This document shows, piece after piece, positions 44,468-53,008 of a stretch of 64,000 bases of DNA. The DNA is taken from the NCBI GenBank assembly GCA_017999435.1, contig JAGNLV010000004.1, positions 372,001 through 436,000 on the forward strand, written 5' to 3'. Source of the DNA: Candidatus Zixiibacteriota bacterium. Its GTDB lineage: Bacteria > Zixibacteria > MSB-5A5 > GN15 > FEB-12. Every line of letters begins with the position of its first letter. Position 1 is the first letter of the stretch. The translations under genes were made by a program, and so were the position numbers. The notes beneath the pieces were generated by a model. The model did no database searches and was not told where the DNA came from. It saw only the letters and a program-made list of their open reading frames with translations.

Positions 44468-44974
44468 TCAGTAGTAGCTGGTGGAACTCTGGACCCGCCC
44501 CGTCGAGGCCAGAATATTGTGGGAGGCGATCCCGACCATAGCCTCCGTGGAGGCCAGGCAGACGACGTTTCCGCCCCCCGTGAACCGCGCCGAACCGTTT
44601 GGCGCAAAGCAGATTACGTCGCCCACAACATCGGTGCCGAGAAAGTTGAACTCAGGCGGCAAGGTGTCGGCGCGAAGGACCGAATCACCGGTGTCGAACT
44701 GATTCAAAGTCGGGCTGACCAGATCCTTGAAGAGGTAGACAACCCGATGCGTGCCATCAAAATACACGCCGTACTGATCCTTGTCCGTGATCGCCGAGCT
44801 GCGGGCGAGCCGAAGGGTGGAGGTCAGGTCGCGATTGACGCTCCGAAACCGGATTCGGTCCATTGCCCCGTCAAAGCGCGGCACGGCCAGGGAGGCGACG
44901 ATGCCGATGATAACAACCGTCACCATCATCTCCAGCAACGTGATGCCCCGGCTTGATGTGCGCAGGTTTTTCAT
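44468..44974 (-). CDS. Type IV pseudopilin (GspH/PilE type)
   Basis: A 168-residue pilin-like protein. A class III signal (prepilin) sequence ends in RG followed by ITLLEMMVTVVIIGIVASLA: cleavage after G10, with the conserved glutamate at position 5 of the mature protein. A C-terminal domain (about 40-168) has the DRIRFRSVNRDLTSTLRLARSSAI segment typical of GspH/FimT-type pseudopilins, with a cysteine pair (CFAPNG, NVVCLA) near the end. It lies just upstream of pilM but behind its own terminator. A minor pilin or a secretion pseudopilin are both possible. Confidence 0.85.
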   Translation of the reverse strand: MKNLRTSSRGITLLEMMVTVVIIGIVASLAVPRFDGAMDRIRFRSVNRDLTSTLRLARSSAITDKDQYGVYFDGTHRVVYLFKDLVSPTLNQFDTGDSVLRADTLPPEFNFLGTDVVGDVICFAPNGSARFTGGGNVVCLASTEAMVGIASHNILASTGRVQSSTSYY

Positions 44975-45201
44975 AAGTAACCTCTGGCTTATCTGCGGCG
45001 CCGGACCGACCGGTCGCCGGTGCTTGCTTTCAACTTCACGCGCGCTGTGTGCAGCATGAGCCGTGCCCCGCCGCCGGGATTTCTCTCCGGCCGCCTCATC
45101 CTACGCTCTCTCCTGTCCGATAACGCCTTAGAGGCCATCCTCGGACCCGGCGGCGGCCCGGCGGAACATTTCGCGCGCCGCCGCCCTTAAGAACTGTGGG
45201 A

Positions 45202-45225
45202 CCGCTCCCATACTGGTGGGAGCGG
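45202..45225. repeat. 9-bp inverted repeat upstream of the subtilase promoter
   Basis: CCGCTCCCA, 6 nt, TGGGAGCGG, 13 bp before the -35 box. There is no T run after it, so an operator or other binding site is more likely than a terminator. The rest of the 369-bp gap between pseudopilin and subtilase shows no gene. Confidence 0.5.
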
Positions 45226-45237
45226 GACAATTTCCCG

Positions 45238-45265
45238 TTGACGGATTACGAGAACGGGCTATCTT
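45238..45265 (+). promoter_or_regulatory. Probable promoter of the subtilase gene
   Basis: TTGACG (45238-45243), 16 bp, TATCTT (45260-45265); start near 45272, leaving about 70 nt of leader before ATG 45344. Confidence 0.55.
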
Positions 45266-45343
45266 GAACTCGTACCGACGTGTTCAGACCGAGACAAATC
45301 CGCCGTGGTTCATGGCATAAACTGCGCTGAAAGGAAGTACTGC

Positions 45344-47725
45344 ATGTCACGCTCTCGGCTCCGCGATCTCCTCACCTGTGCCGTTACAACCGCCGCCCTG
45401 GTCGCGGCTGTCGCGTTTTCCGCCTCGGCTGCCGACCGCCCGGCCATGCTGCTGACCGACCAGCCGGTCGTTCAGGCGAAAGCGGCGCCGGTCCTGTCCG
45501 ACCGCGCCCGTGCCTATCTGGCCGGGCAGGCCGCCGACACGGTCGGCGTGTGGGTGTTTTTCACCGACAAGGGTATCCGCACGAAAGACGAATTCAGCGC
45601 CCGCGCCGCCTCGGTGGCGATGACCGACAAGGTGCTGCAGCGCCGGGCCAAAGTTGACCGCGACCGCGTCCTCTTCGCCGACCTGCCGGTAGCGGCCGGC
45701 TACGTGGACGCCGTGGTGGCGGCCGGCGGCCACCACCGCCGCACCTCCCGGTGGCTCAATGCCGCCAGCTTCGACCTCCCCGCGGCCGATCTCGCCGCCG
45801 TGGCCGCGCTTCCCTTTGTCGCGGAAATCCGCCCGGTCGCCGTCTTCAAGCGCTCTCTGCCCGACCTCTCGGAGGTTCGCTCCGACGGGCCGGGGTCGGC
45901 GGCCCTCGCCCCCGACGCGCTCAACTACGGCTACGCGCAGGCCCAGCTTGAACAAATCAACGTGCCCGCCGTCCACGAGAAGGGACTCGACGGCTCGGGC
46001 GTCACGCTGGCCGTCTTTGACACCGGCTTCCGCAAGACCCACGAGGTGTTCGCCAACGCGTTCGCCGAGGGCCGGGTGCTTGCCGAATGGGATTTCGTTT
46101 TCAACGACGGCAACACCGATTATGAGCCCAGTGTCGACTGGTCCTCCTCCACCAGCCACGGCACTCTCACCTGGTCGACGAGCGGCGGCTACAAGTCCGG
46201 CCGGATCATCGGCCCCGCCTACAGAGCCAACTTCCTCCTCGCCAAGACGGAAGACGTCCGCAGCGAAACCTCGGTGGAAGAGGACAACTGGGTGGCCGCG
46301 CTGGAGTGGGCCGACACGCTGGGTGCCGACGTCATCACCTCCTCGCTCGGGTACTCCGACTGGTACTCTTACAGCGACATGGACGGGCAGACCTGCATCA
46401 CGACTATCGCCGCCGCCACCGCGGCCGGTCTGGGCATCGTGGTCGTCAACTCCATGGGCAATGAGGGTCCCGGCTCGGGGACGCTCACGGCGCCGGCCGA
46501 CGCTCACCCGATCATCGCCTGCGGCGCGGTCGACATCAACGGCAGCATCGCCGGCTTTTCCTCGCGCGGTCCCACGTATGACGGGCGCATGAAACCCGAG
46601 GTGGTGGCCTGCGGCGTGTCGACCTCGGCCGCGACCAACGGCTCCGACGTCAGCTACGGGACCGCCAGCGGCACTTCGCTATCGACGCCGCTCGTGGCCG
46701 GCGCGGCGGTCCTGCTGGTGCAGGCCCAGCCCTCGTTCACGCCCGAGATGATCCGCCTCGCCCTCATGCAGACCGCCGACCGGGCCTCCAGTCCCGACAA
46801 CACCTACGGCTGGGGCCTCATCGATGCCGATGCCGCGACCTCATGGGGCGTGAGCATGGCGGCCGATTCCACCATCAACAACGGCCCGCTCAAGGTGCAT
46901 TTCACCGGCACCTCCGCTCTGGGTCCGACCAGTTGGCTGTGGCGTTTTGGCGACGGCGACTCGGCGACCGTGCAGAACCCCGCGCACACCTACAGCAACC
47001 CCGGCGCCTACGACGTCTCCCTCACGGTGGAGACGTCGGAGTTCGGCCAACTCACGACCAGCCGCCCCCACTTCATCATCATCCTTGGCGACACGGCCCA
47101 CTACGGTTCCGACTCGACCTTCGCCGGGAGCGACCTGGTGGTTTCGATCAACGTGACCAACTCCCAACCGCTTGCGCGCCTGGTCGTCCCCCTCACTTTC
47201 GGCAGCGCCGCCTGGCTCACTTTCGACTCGGTCACGCGGGGCGACCGCACGGCCTATTTCGAGCGTTTGAATCCGCTGAATTCGAACGATCTCACGCGCG
47301 AGTACGTGTACGAACTCCTCGCCGACTTCGGCGGGGGCTCGCCGCCGCTCGCGCCGGGGTCGGGCGAGGTGCTCAAGCTCTGGTTCTCGACCGACGAGCT
47401 CGCCCTGGGCGGGCAGAGCATCCTGATCGACAGCATCGCCTCCCCCTACGTCATTTCGTTCGAGGCCGGTTACCTGACCTACTCCCCGACGGTCGCCGCC
47501 GGCACCGGCGCCCTCATCGACGTCATGCGGGGGGATGTCAACTATGACCATGATCTCAGCATTGCGGACGTCACGCACCTGGTCGCCCATTTCTACCGGG
47601 GCGGGCCGCCGCCGGTCTGCCTTCAGGCGGGGGATGTCAACCGCGACTTCATGATGAGCGTGGCGGACCTCACCTACTATGTCGCCTATCTCTTCCGGGG
47701 CGGGCCGCCCCCGCCGACGCCGTGA
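45344..47725 (+). CDS. Secreted subtilisin-like protease with PKD and dockerin-like regions
   Basis: A 793-residue exported serine protease. Signal peptide (about 1-29), inhibitor-like propeptide (about 30-190) and an S8 catalytic domain with D226 (FDTGF), H272 (TSHGTLT) and S445 (SGTSLSTPLVAG) all present. A PKD-like beta domain (about 505-585: WRFGDGDSATVQNPAHTYS) and a cohesin-like region (about 590-720) follow. The C-terminal 60 residues hold two dockerin-type calcium loops, GDVNYDHDLSIADV and GDVNRDFMMSVADL, each ending in YRGGPPP or FRGGPPP, a tail characteristic of candidate Zixibacteria proteins. ATG 45344 has GAAAGGAAG upstream. Degradation of external protein or peptides is likely. 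Confidence 0.92.
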   Translation: MSRSRLRDLLTCAVTTAALVAAVAFSASAADRPAMLLTDQPVVQAKAAPVLSDRARAYLAGQAADTVGVWVFFTDKGIRTKDEFSARAASVAMTDKVLQRRAKVDRDRVLFADLPVAAGYVDAVVAAGGHHRRTSRWLNAASFDLPAADLAAVAALPFVAEIRPVAVFKRSLPDLSEVRSDGPGSAALAPDALNYGYAQAQLEQINVPAVHEKGLDGSGVTLAVFDTGFRKTHEVFANAFAEGRVLAEWDFVFNDGNTDYEPSVDWSSSTSHGTLTWSTSGGYKSGRIIGPAYRANFLLAKTEDVRSETSVEEDNWVAALEWADTLGADVITSSLGYSDWYSYSDMDGQTCITTIAAATAAGLGIVVVNSMGNEGPGSGTLTAPADAHPIIACGAVDINGSIAGFSSRGPTYDGRMKPEVVACGVSTSAATNGSDVSYGTASGTSLSTPLVAGAAVLLVQAQPSFTPEMIRLALMQTADRASSPDNTYGWGLIDADAATSWGVSMAADSTINNGPLKVHFTGTSALGPTSWLWRFGDGDSATVQNPAHTYSNPGAYDVSLTVETSEFGQLTTSRPHFIIILGDTAHYGSDSTFAGSDLVVSINVTNSQPLARLVVPLTFGSAAWLTFDSVTRGDRTAYFERLNPLNSNDLTREYVYELLADFGGGSPPLAPGSGEVLKLWFSTDELALGGQSILIDSIASPYVISFEAGYLTYSPTVAAGTGALIDVMRGDVNYDHDLSIADVTHLVAHFYRGGPPPVCLQAGDVNRDFMMSVADLTYYVAYLFRGGPPPPTP

Positions 47726-47761
47726 CGGCGCCTGCCCGCTCGCTCGCAACCACAAATGCCG

Positions 47762-47797
47762 CGGCCGGTGTCTTTTCAGACACCGGCCGGTTTTTTT
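47762..47797 (+). terminator. Intrinsic terminator of the subtilase gene
   Basis: A perfect 12-bp stem (47762-47773 with 47778-47789), 4-nt loop, then seven T after two G (47791-47797), 36 bp after the stop codon. Confidence 0.92.
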
Positions 47798-47815
47798 GCG
47801 GATGCGCCTCCCGCG

Positions 47816-48916
47816 CTAGATCGTGAACTTCCCATTCCGGTAGATCACTTTCCCGTCGGCCAGAACCTCGGCGTCCTTGCGCATGTCGCAGATCATGTCC
47901 CAGTGGAGTGCGCTGACGTTTTTTCCTCCCGCCTCGGCGAAGGCCCGGCCGAGAGCCATGTGGAGCGTCCCGCCGATCTTCTCGTCGAACAGGATGTCTT
48001 TGGAGAAGCGGTCGATGTCGTAGTTGGTGCCGATCGCGATCTCCCCGACATACCGTGCCCCCTTGTCCATGTTGAGCATGCCCGTGAGGTACGCCTGGTT
48101 CTTCGCCGCCGACTCTTTCACCACCTTCCCCTTCTTCAGCTCCAGGCGCACGTCCTCGACCTCGCGCCCGACATAAATGGCCGGGAAGGAGAACCGGATG
48201 ACGCCTTCGGCCGAATCTTCAATCGGGCAGGTGAACACCTCGCCGTCCGGGAAATTCTCCGTCCCCGCGCAGTTGATCCATTTCCGCCCCTTGACCCGCA
48301 TCTTCAGGTCGGTGTCGGCGGACCGGATATGCAGGCGGTCCGTCCGGTTGAGGATTTTCACCAGCCGGTCCTGCTCCTTTTTGACTTTGGTCCAGTGTTT
48401 CACCGGGTCGCCGCTGGTGACGTGGCCGGCCCGGTAGACGAAGTTTTCCCACTCGGCGAGCGACATGCTCGCTTCCTGCGCCTCGGCCTGCGCCGGGAAG
48501 AGCGTGCCGCACCAGCGCAGCGACTTGGTCTCCATCCGCTTGAACAGCTTGTCCGACAGCGGCCGCTGGCACTTCCGCTGCAGCGCCTGCCGTTTGGGAT
48601 CGACCCCCGACAGGTGGCGCGTGTTGGCCGTCCCCCAGATGTGCAGAAACACATCCATCGTGTTCACCTCGGTCCGTGCGATCGGAGAGATGTACGCAAA
48701 CTGGGCGTCGGTTCCCTTCTTCAGGAAGATCTCGTCGTGCTGCGGGATAATGACCCGCACATAGGGAATGGCCCCGATGCGCACGGCCTCCTCAAACACG
48801 GCCGTCATCAGCGGCAGCGTCACATACTCCCCCTGGATCTTGAGCAGTTCCCCCTTCTTGAGCCGCAGCGAATAGTGCACGAGCACCTGGGCAAGTTTCT
48901 CGGTCCGCGGGTCCAT
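47816..48916 (-). CDS. M29-family metallo-aminopeptidase
   Basis: A 366-residue cytoplasmic aminopeptidase of MEROPS family M29 (AmpS, PepS, aminopeptidase T type). Family landmarks: N-terminal KLAQVLVHYSLRLKKGELL, FTCPIEDSAEGVIRFSF, GEIAIGTNYDI, DEKIGGTLHMALGRAFAEAGGKN and LHWDMICDM with the metal-binding glutamate/histidine/aspartate residues. It removes N-terminal residues from peptides using two metal ions. It is monocistronic and convergent with the subtilase gene. Confidence 0.92.
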   Translation of the reverse strand: MDPRTEKLAQVLVHYSLRLKKGELLKIQGEYVTLPLMTAVFEEAVRIGAIPYVRVIIPQHDEIFLKKGTDAQFAYISPIARTEVNTMDVFLHIWGTANTRHLSGVDPKRQALQRKCQRPLSDKLFKRMETKSLRWCGTLFPAQAEAQEASMSLAEWENFVYRAGHVTSGDPVKHWTKVKKEQDRLVKILNRTDRLHIRSADTDLKMRVKGRKWINCAGTENFPDGEVFTCPIEDSAEGVIRFSFPAIYVGREVEDVRLELKKGKVVKESAAKNQAYLTGMLNMDKGARYVGEIAIGTNYDIDRFSKDILFDEKIGGTLHMALGRAFAEAGGKNVSALHWDMICDMRKDAEVLADGKVIYRNGKFTI

Positions 48917-49186
48917 ACGTCGCTCCTGGTCAAAGTGGTTGTATCGCCAGTACCTTCAGTCTGGGTCGCGCAGGGCAATAACGGCCTCCGCGTCCGGTTT
49001 GTAAAGCTCCCGCCGTCACTTTCCGGGCCCCGCCGCCGGCGGGCCGCGGCTGATATTCCCCTTGACCGAATCCTTTCCCCGGTTCTATCGTAGGAGTGAG
49101 CGGAGACCGGGAATCCGGGGCCCGCGCCCGGCGACGAACGTGTGCGCAGGCAGTGCGCCGGGGCGCCCCAGACAGGAGGTGTGTCC

Positions 49187-49537
49187 ATGAACGAATCCGC
49201 CGTCTATGTCTCGCCGTCGACCGCCCGCAGCCTCTGGCAGGAGTACCGCATTTACGAACGCCATGTCGAGTTCGACACCCACATCGGCACCGTCACCATC
49301 CCGTTCGACAACATCGAGAGCGTCGAGGTGCAGGGGTCGGATGTCAAGGCGCTCCTGAGAGGCGACCTCAGGCTGAAAGGGTTCAAACCGGCGATCAAGC
49401 TCGACTGGGCGAATTTCACCGAACACGTGGTCCTCGACAAGAAGACCGGCGCGTGCAAGCGCTTCCTCTTCACCCCGCAGGACCCGCACGAATTCAAGGC
49501 CGTGCTCGACCGCCTGATGGCGAAGCACCGCGGCTGA
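49187..49537 (+). CDS. Small hypothetical protein, PH-like fold possible
   Basis: A 116-residue protein with no recognised family. It has alternating strands (TARSLWQEYRIYERHVEFDT, GTVTIPFDNIESVEVQG) and ends with a helix (DPHEFKAVLDRLMAKHR), a pattern like bacterial PH-domain proteins. The best evidence that it is real is a perfect AGGAGGT ribosome binding site 6 nt before ATG 49187. It stands alone between an M29 peptidase and the FG-GAP pair. Function unknown. Confidence 0.75.
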   Translation: MNESAVYVSPSTARSLWQEYRIYERHVEFDTHIGTVTIPFDNIESVEVQGSDVKALLRGDLRLKGFKPAIKLDWANFTEHVVLDKKTGACKRFLFTPQDPHEFKAVLDRLMAKHRG

Positions 49538-49757
49538 CACGGCGGCGGTCTGTCATTCATGGTGAGGTCGACTGCGTGCGGGGCGAGCTGTCTTTCACAT
49601 CGCGCCACGGAGTTCTCGCCCAACAACGCATAATTGCACGCCGAGACTGACGCAATCTCCGCCCGCGCGGATGATGTAACCTCACGTTTGTCCCCCCCCT
49701 TTTCCGCTCCGCGACGAAATCCGCGGCTCGGGTGGTACCCACCCCTCCACCATTTCC

Positions 49758-49785
49758 TTGACAAACTGCTTCTTTATGGTATGTA
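49758..49785 (+). promoter_or_regulatory. Promoter of the FG-GAP gene pair
   Basis: Perfect TTGACA (49758-49763), 16 bp, TATGTA (49780-49785). Start near 49792, only about 17 nt before ATG 49809. Confidence 0.7.
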
Positions 49786-49808
49786 TGAAGGAGCCATGAG
49801 GAGGCTTG

Positions 49809-51365
49809 ATGCGGTTTCTGCTTTGGCTATGCATCGCGGTGTTATCGTCGCCGTGTGCGGGGTTGGCCGCCGGCCCAGTCGTTATCGATACCCTAATCTC
49901 CGATACCGTCGCCAGTTGGTTCGGGATGAGCATTGTTCCTATCGGTGATCAGAACAATGACGGCTACGATGACTTTCTCACATTCGAGTTGCCGAGGAAG
50001 CTCTATCTGTGCCTCGGCGGCCCCGTAGAAACAGGGATCACGATCACACGCATTGACACGGCTGGATCCCCGTTAATCGGAAACCTGGGTGACATCAATG
50101 GCGACCATATCACCGATTTTGGGTGCCCCATCCGACTTTCCAGTATAGACAGTTATCGTCTGGGTGTTTGGTACGGCGGCTCGCCGCTAGATGACGGTCC
50201 TGATCTTGTATTTGGGGACTCTACGTATTTTCCAGGGGTTTCGGCCCCGGTGTTAGGAAACGACATCAATGGGAATGGTACGCTTGAGTTGATCAGCAGC
50301 CACTCCGACAATTGGGACTACCCGTTGCTGATGTTTTTCGAATTGGGAGGTCACGCTGATTCGATGCCCGATCTCTTGTTGAGGGCGCCAGGTACTAACA
50401 TGGCCATGGCCGATGGCGTCATCACGGGTGATTTTAACGGTGACAGCTTCGACGATCTAGTTACGAACATGCGAAGTATACTCAACGACTCCGTTAAGGG
50501 GGAGGTGCTGCTGTACTGGGGGGGACCGGGCTTCGACACTATCCCTGATGCTCGGATCACACGGCGAGGCGAGTACAGCTGGCTGTACGACACATTCGGC
50601 ACCCGTTTGGAGTCACTGACGGATGTCAACGGGGACGGCTGGGATGACTTCTTCATTCACTACAGGGGCGGCTCCGGTGATTCGCTCTCGTGGATTCACT
50701 TCGGCGGCCCCGCCTTCGACACGGTTCCGGATGTGATTCTCACCACTAGAAATCAAAAAGCCCGCCTTGCTGGTGATGTCAACCACGACGGTTACGCTGA
50801 CCTTATCACAGGGTACGCTACGTCTTTCTCCGGCCTCGGCTACGCCGACATCTACCTCGGTGGCCCTGACTTCGACAGCATCCCTGATGTCGTCATTGAC
50901 CACTCCATGTTTTCCGGCTACTATAACTATTTTGGACATGAGGTGGCCGGTATCGGCGACGTCAACGGCGACGGGATTGATGATTTTGCTGTAGCTTCAT
51001 CCCGCGGCAGCGGCTATCCCTGGGTCATCTTCATCTTTGCCGGCTGGGATGATGCCGTCAGCGTCGATGACACCCTCGACCCCGAACCCGCCCTCCCCAC
51101 CAACTTCACCTTAGACCAAAACTACCCCAACCCCTTCAACCCGATCACTACCATATCCTTTTCGCTGCCCCGCGCCGAGACTGTCACCTTGCGCATCCTT
51201 AACGCCCTTGGCCAGACGGTGGCGGTGCTGATAAACGAGCAGCGGCTGGGGCCGGGGGAACATGCGGTCGTGTGGGAGGCGGAGGGGTATGCCAGCGGGG
51301 TGTACCTGTACGAACTGGAGTACTCCAGCGGCCAGCAGAGCCGGAAGATGGTGCTGATTAAATGA
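49809..51365 (+). CDS. Secreted FG-GAP/calcium-loop protein with C-terminal sorting domain, copy 1
   Basis: A 518-residue exported protein. A signal peptide (MRFLLWLCIAVLSSPCAGLA) precedes seven FG-GAP-like repeats with DxNxDG calcium loops (DQNNDGYDD, DINGDHITD, DINGNGTLE, DFNGDSFDD, DVNGDGWDD, DVNHDGYAD, DVNGDGIDD), predicted to fold as a beta-propeller. The last about 85 residues are a PNPFNP-type domain like the type-A sorting domain of type IX secretion, ending GVYLYELEYSSGQQSRKM. AGGAGG lies before ATG 49809. Base composition is visibly less G+C-rich than in flanking genes. The stop overlaps an ATG of the region before copy 2. Likely a surface protein; a type IX system itself is not in the window. 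Confidence 0.85.
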   Translation: MRFLLWLCIAVLSSPCAGLAAGPVVIDTLISDTVASWFGMSIVPIGDQNNDGYDDFLTFELPRKLYLCLGGPVETGITITRIDTAGSPLIGNLGDINGDHITDFGCPIRLSSIDSYRLGVWYGGSPLDDGPDLVFGDSTYFPGVSAPVLGNDINGNGTLELISSHSDNWDYPLLMFFELGGHADSMPDLLLRAPGTNMAMADGVITGDFNGDSFDDLVTNMRSILNDSVKGEVLLYWGGPGFDTIPDARITRRGEYSWLYDTFGTRLESLTDVNGDGWDDFFIHYRGGSGDSLSWIHFGGPAFDTVPDVILTTRNQKARLAGDVNHDGYADLITGYATSFSGLGYADIYLGGPDFDSIPDVVIDHSMFSGYYNYFGHEVAGIGDVNGDGIDDFAVASSRGSGYPWVIFIFAGWDDAVSVDDTLDPEPALPTNFTLDQNYPNPFNPITTISFSLPRAETVTLRILNALGQTVAVLINEQRLGPGEHAVVWEAEGYASGVYLYELEYSSGQQSRKMVLIK

Positions 51366-51379
51366 AGAAGGGAGGCCTG

Positions 51380-52942
51380 ATGCGGTTTCTGCTTTGGCTA
51401 TGCATCGCGGTGTTATCGTCGCCGTGCGCGGGGTTGGCCGCCGGCCCAGTCGTTATCGATACCCTAATCTCTGATACCGTGGCGAGTTGGTTTGGCATGC
51501 GCATTGTACCGGTGGGAGATCAGAACGGAGACGGGTATGATGATTTTCTGACCTATGAGTTACCCAGAAAACTCTACCTCTGTTTGGGCGGACCCGCGGA
51601 GTTTGGCATCCAGTGTTCCAGGATTGACAATGAAACCACCAGCCTCTTTGGCAACTTATCGATGGTAAACGGCGACAGCATCCCAGACTTTGGAGGCATC
51701 CGCAACGCCCCAGGTGGCCGCCGACGCCTCGCGGTCTGGTATGGCGGAACTCCCCTTAGTGTCATTCCAGATTTGCTTTTAGGTGACGACACTGTGTATC
51801 CGGGGCAAGCTTTCCCCGTGTACGGTAACGACATCAACGGTAACGGTTCGCCTGAGTTAATCGCTGGCCATTACGATAACGCTCTCTTCCCCTCCCTGCT
51901 GTTTTTCGAACTTAATCAGGATTTAGACTCGACAGTAGATTTTCAACTATGGGCACCTGAACACCTCGATTATCCGGTATTCGGTCGCGCAATTCTAACG
52001 GGTGACTTCAATGGCGACGGGTGGGAGGACTTAGTCACGAACATGCTATTTAGTGCCCAGGCCGGCGTAAGTGATCAGGTGCTTCTATACTGGGGGGGGC
52101 CGGCCTTCGACACACTGCCAGACGCCAATATTGTCCGGAGTATGACGTACGATCCCGAGTACATTAGCTTTGGTCAGCGCCTCGAGCACTTGGGTGACCT
52201 TAACGGCGACGGGTGGGATGATTTTCTCATCAACTATGGGGAAGGCGGTTCCGAGGACTCATGCTCCTGGGTTCACTTTGGCGGCTCAGACTTTGATACC
52301 GTACCTGACATCACCATCTGCGATTGGGCATTAGAGGCCCGCCTGGCCGGTGACATCAACAATGACGGGTACGACGATCTCATCAAGGGGCGGTCAACCT
52401 CATTTCAGGCTATCGGTCAGGCCAATATCTACCTTGGTGGACCAAACGTCGACAGCATCCCCGATGTCGTCATTGACCACTCCATGTTTTCCGGCTACTA
52501 TAACTATTTTGGACATGAGGTGGCCGGGCTGGGCGATGTCAACGGGGATGGTATCGATGACTTTGCCGTGGCGTCGTCGCGAGGAGCCGGTTTCCCCTGG
52601 GTCATCTTCATCTTTGCCGGCTGGGACGATGCCGTCAGCGTCGATGACCCCCTCGACCCGGAACCCGCCCTCCCCACCAACTTCACCTTAGACCAAAACT
52701 ACCCCAATCCCTTCAATCCGAACACGACGATCCGCTTCTCTTTGCCTCATGCTGAGATGGTCAGCCTGCGCATCCTTAACGCCCTTGGCCAGACGGTGGC
52801 GGTGCTGGTGGATCAGCAGCGGCTCGGCGCCGGTGAGCACGAGGTGCTGTGGGACGCCACCGAGTATGCCAGCGGGGTGTACCTGTACGAACTGGAGTAC
52901 CCGGCCGGGAAGCAGAGCCGGAAGATGGTGGTGCTCAAATAA
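51380..52942 (+). CDS. Secreted FG-GAP/calcium-loop protein with C-terminal sorting domain, copy 2
   Basis: A 520-residue tandem paralogue of the preceding gene, 14 bp downstream. Its ATG 51380 (MRFLLWLCIAV) has GGGAGG upstream and gives the same signal peptide. The first about 97 bases differ from copy 1 at only two positions, then the middle diverges, while stretches near the 3' end are again identical (for example a run of about 60 bases ending GAGGTGGCCGG). Propeller repeats and PNPFNP domain are conserved. The two genes look like duplicated paralogues, one transcript, with mosaic sequence exchange. Function unknown; probably surface or adhesion. Confidence 0.85.
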   Translation: MRFLLWLCIAVLSSPCAGLAAGPVVIDTLISDTVASWFGMRIVPVGDQNGDGYDDFLTYELPRKLYLCLGGPAEFGIQCSRIDNETTSLFGNLSMVNGDSIPDFGGIRNAPGGRRRLAVWYGGTPLSVIPDLLLGDDTVYPGQAFPVYGNDINGNGSPELIAGHYDNALFPSLLFFELNQDLDSTVDFQLWAPEHLDYPVFGRAILTGDFNGDGWEDLVTNMLFSAQAGVSDQVLLYWGGPAFDTLPDANIVRSMTYDPEYISFGQRLEHLGDLNGDGWDDFLINYGEGGSEDSCSWVHFGGSDFDTVPDITICDWALEARLAGDINNDGYDDLIKGRSTSFQAIGQANIYLGGPNVDSIPDVVIDHSMFSGYYNYFGHEVAGLGDVNGDGIDDFAVASSRGAGFPWVIFIFAGWDDAVSVDDPLDPEPALPTNFTLDQNYPNPFNPNTTIRFSLPHAEMVSLRILNALGQTVAVLVDQQRLGAGEHEVLWDATEYASGVYLYELEYPAGKQSRKMVVLK

Positions 52943-52949
52943 CCCCCGT

Positions 52950-52982
52950 AAAAAAACCGGCGCCTCCTACGAGCGCCGGTTT
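52950..52982. terminator. Bidirectional intrinsic terminator
   Basis: A perfect 10-bp stem AAACCGGCGC / GCGCCGGTTT (52954-52963 and 52973-52982), 9-nt loop, lying between the convergent FG-GAP and CtpA genes. The minus-strand RNA ends in seven T residues, so termination of the CtpA gene is best supported; the FG-GAP transcript would use it less efficiently. Confidence 0.82.
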
Positions 52983-53008
52983 CCGAACTCTCATCCCTGC
53001 GTCGGCGA

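Noticed and set aside
49809-52942. The two FG-GAP genes as a frameshifted single gene
   Set aside because: Each has its own signal peptide, ribosome binding site and complete C-terminal sorting domain.
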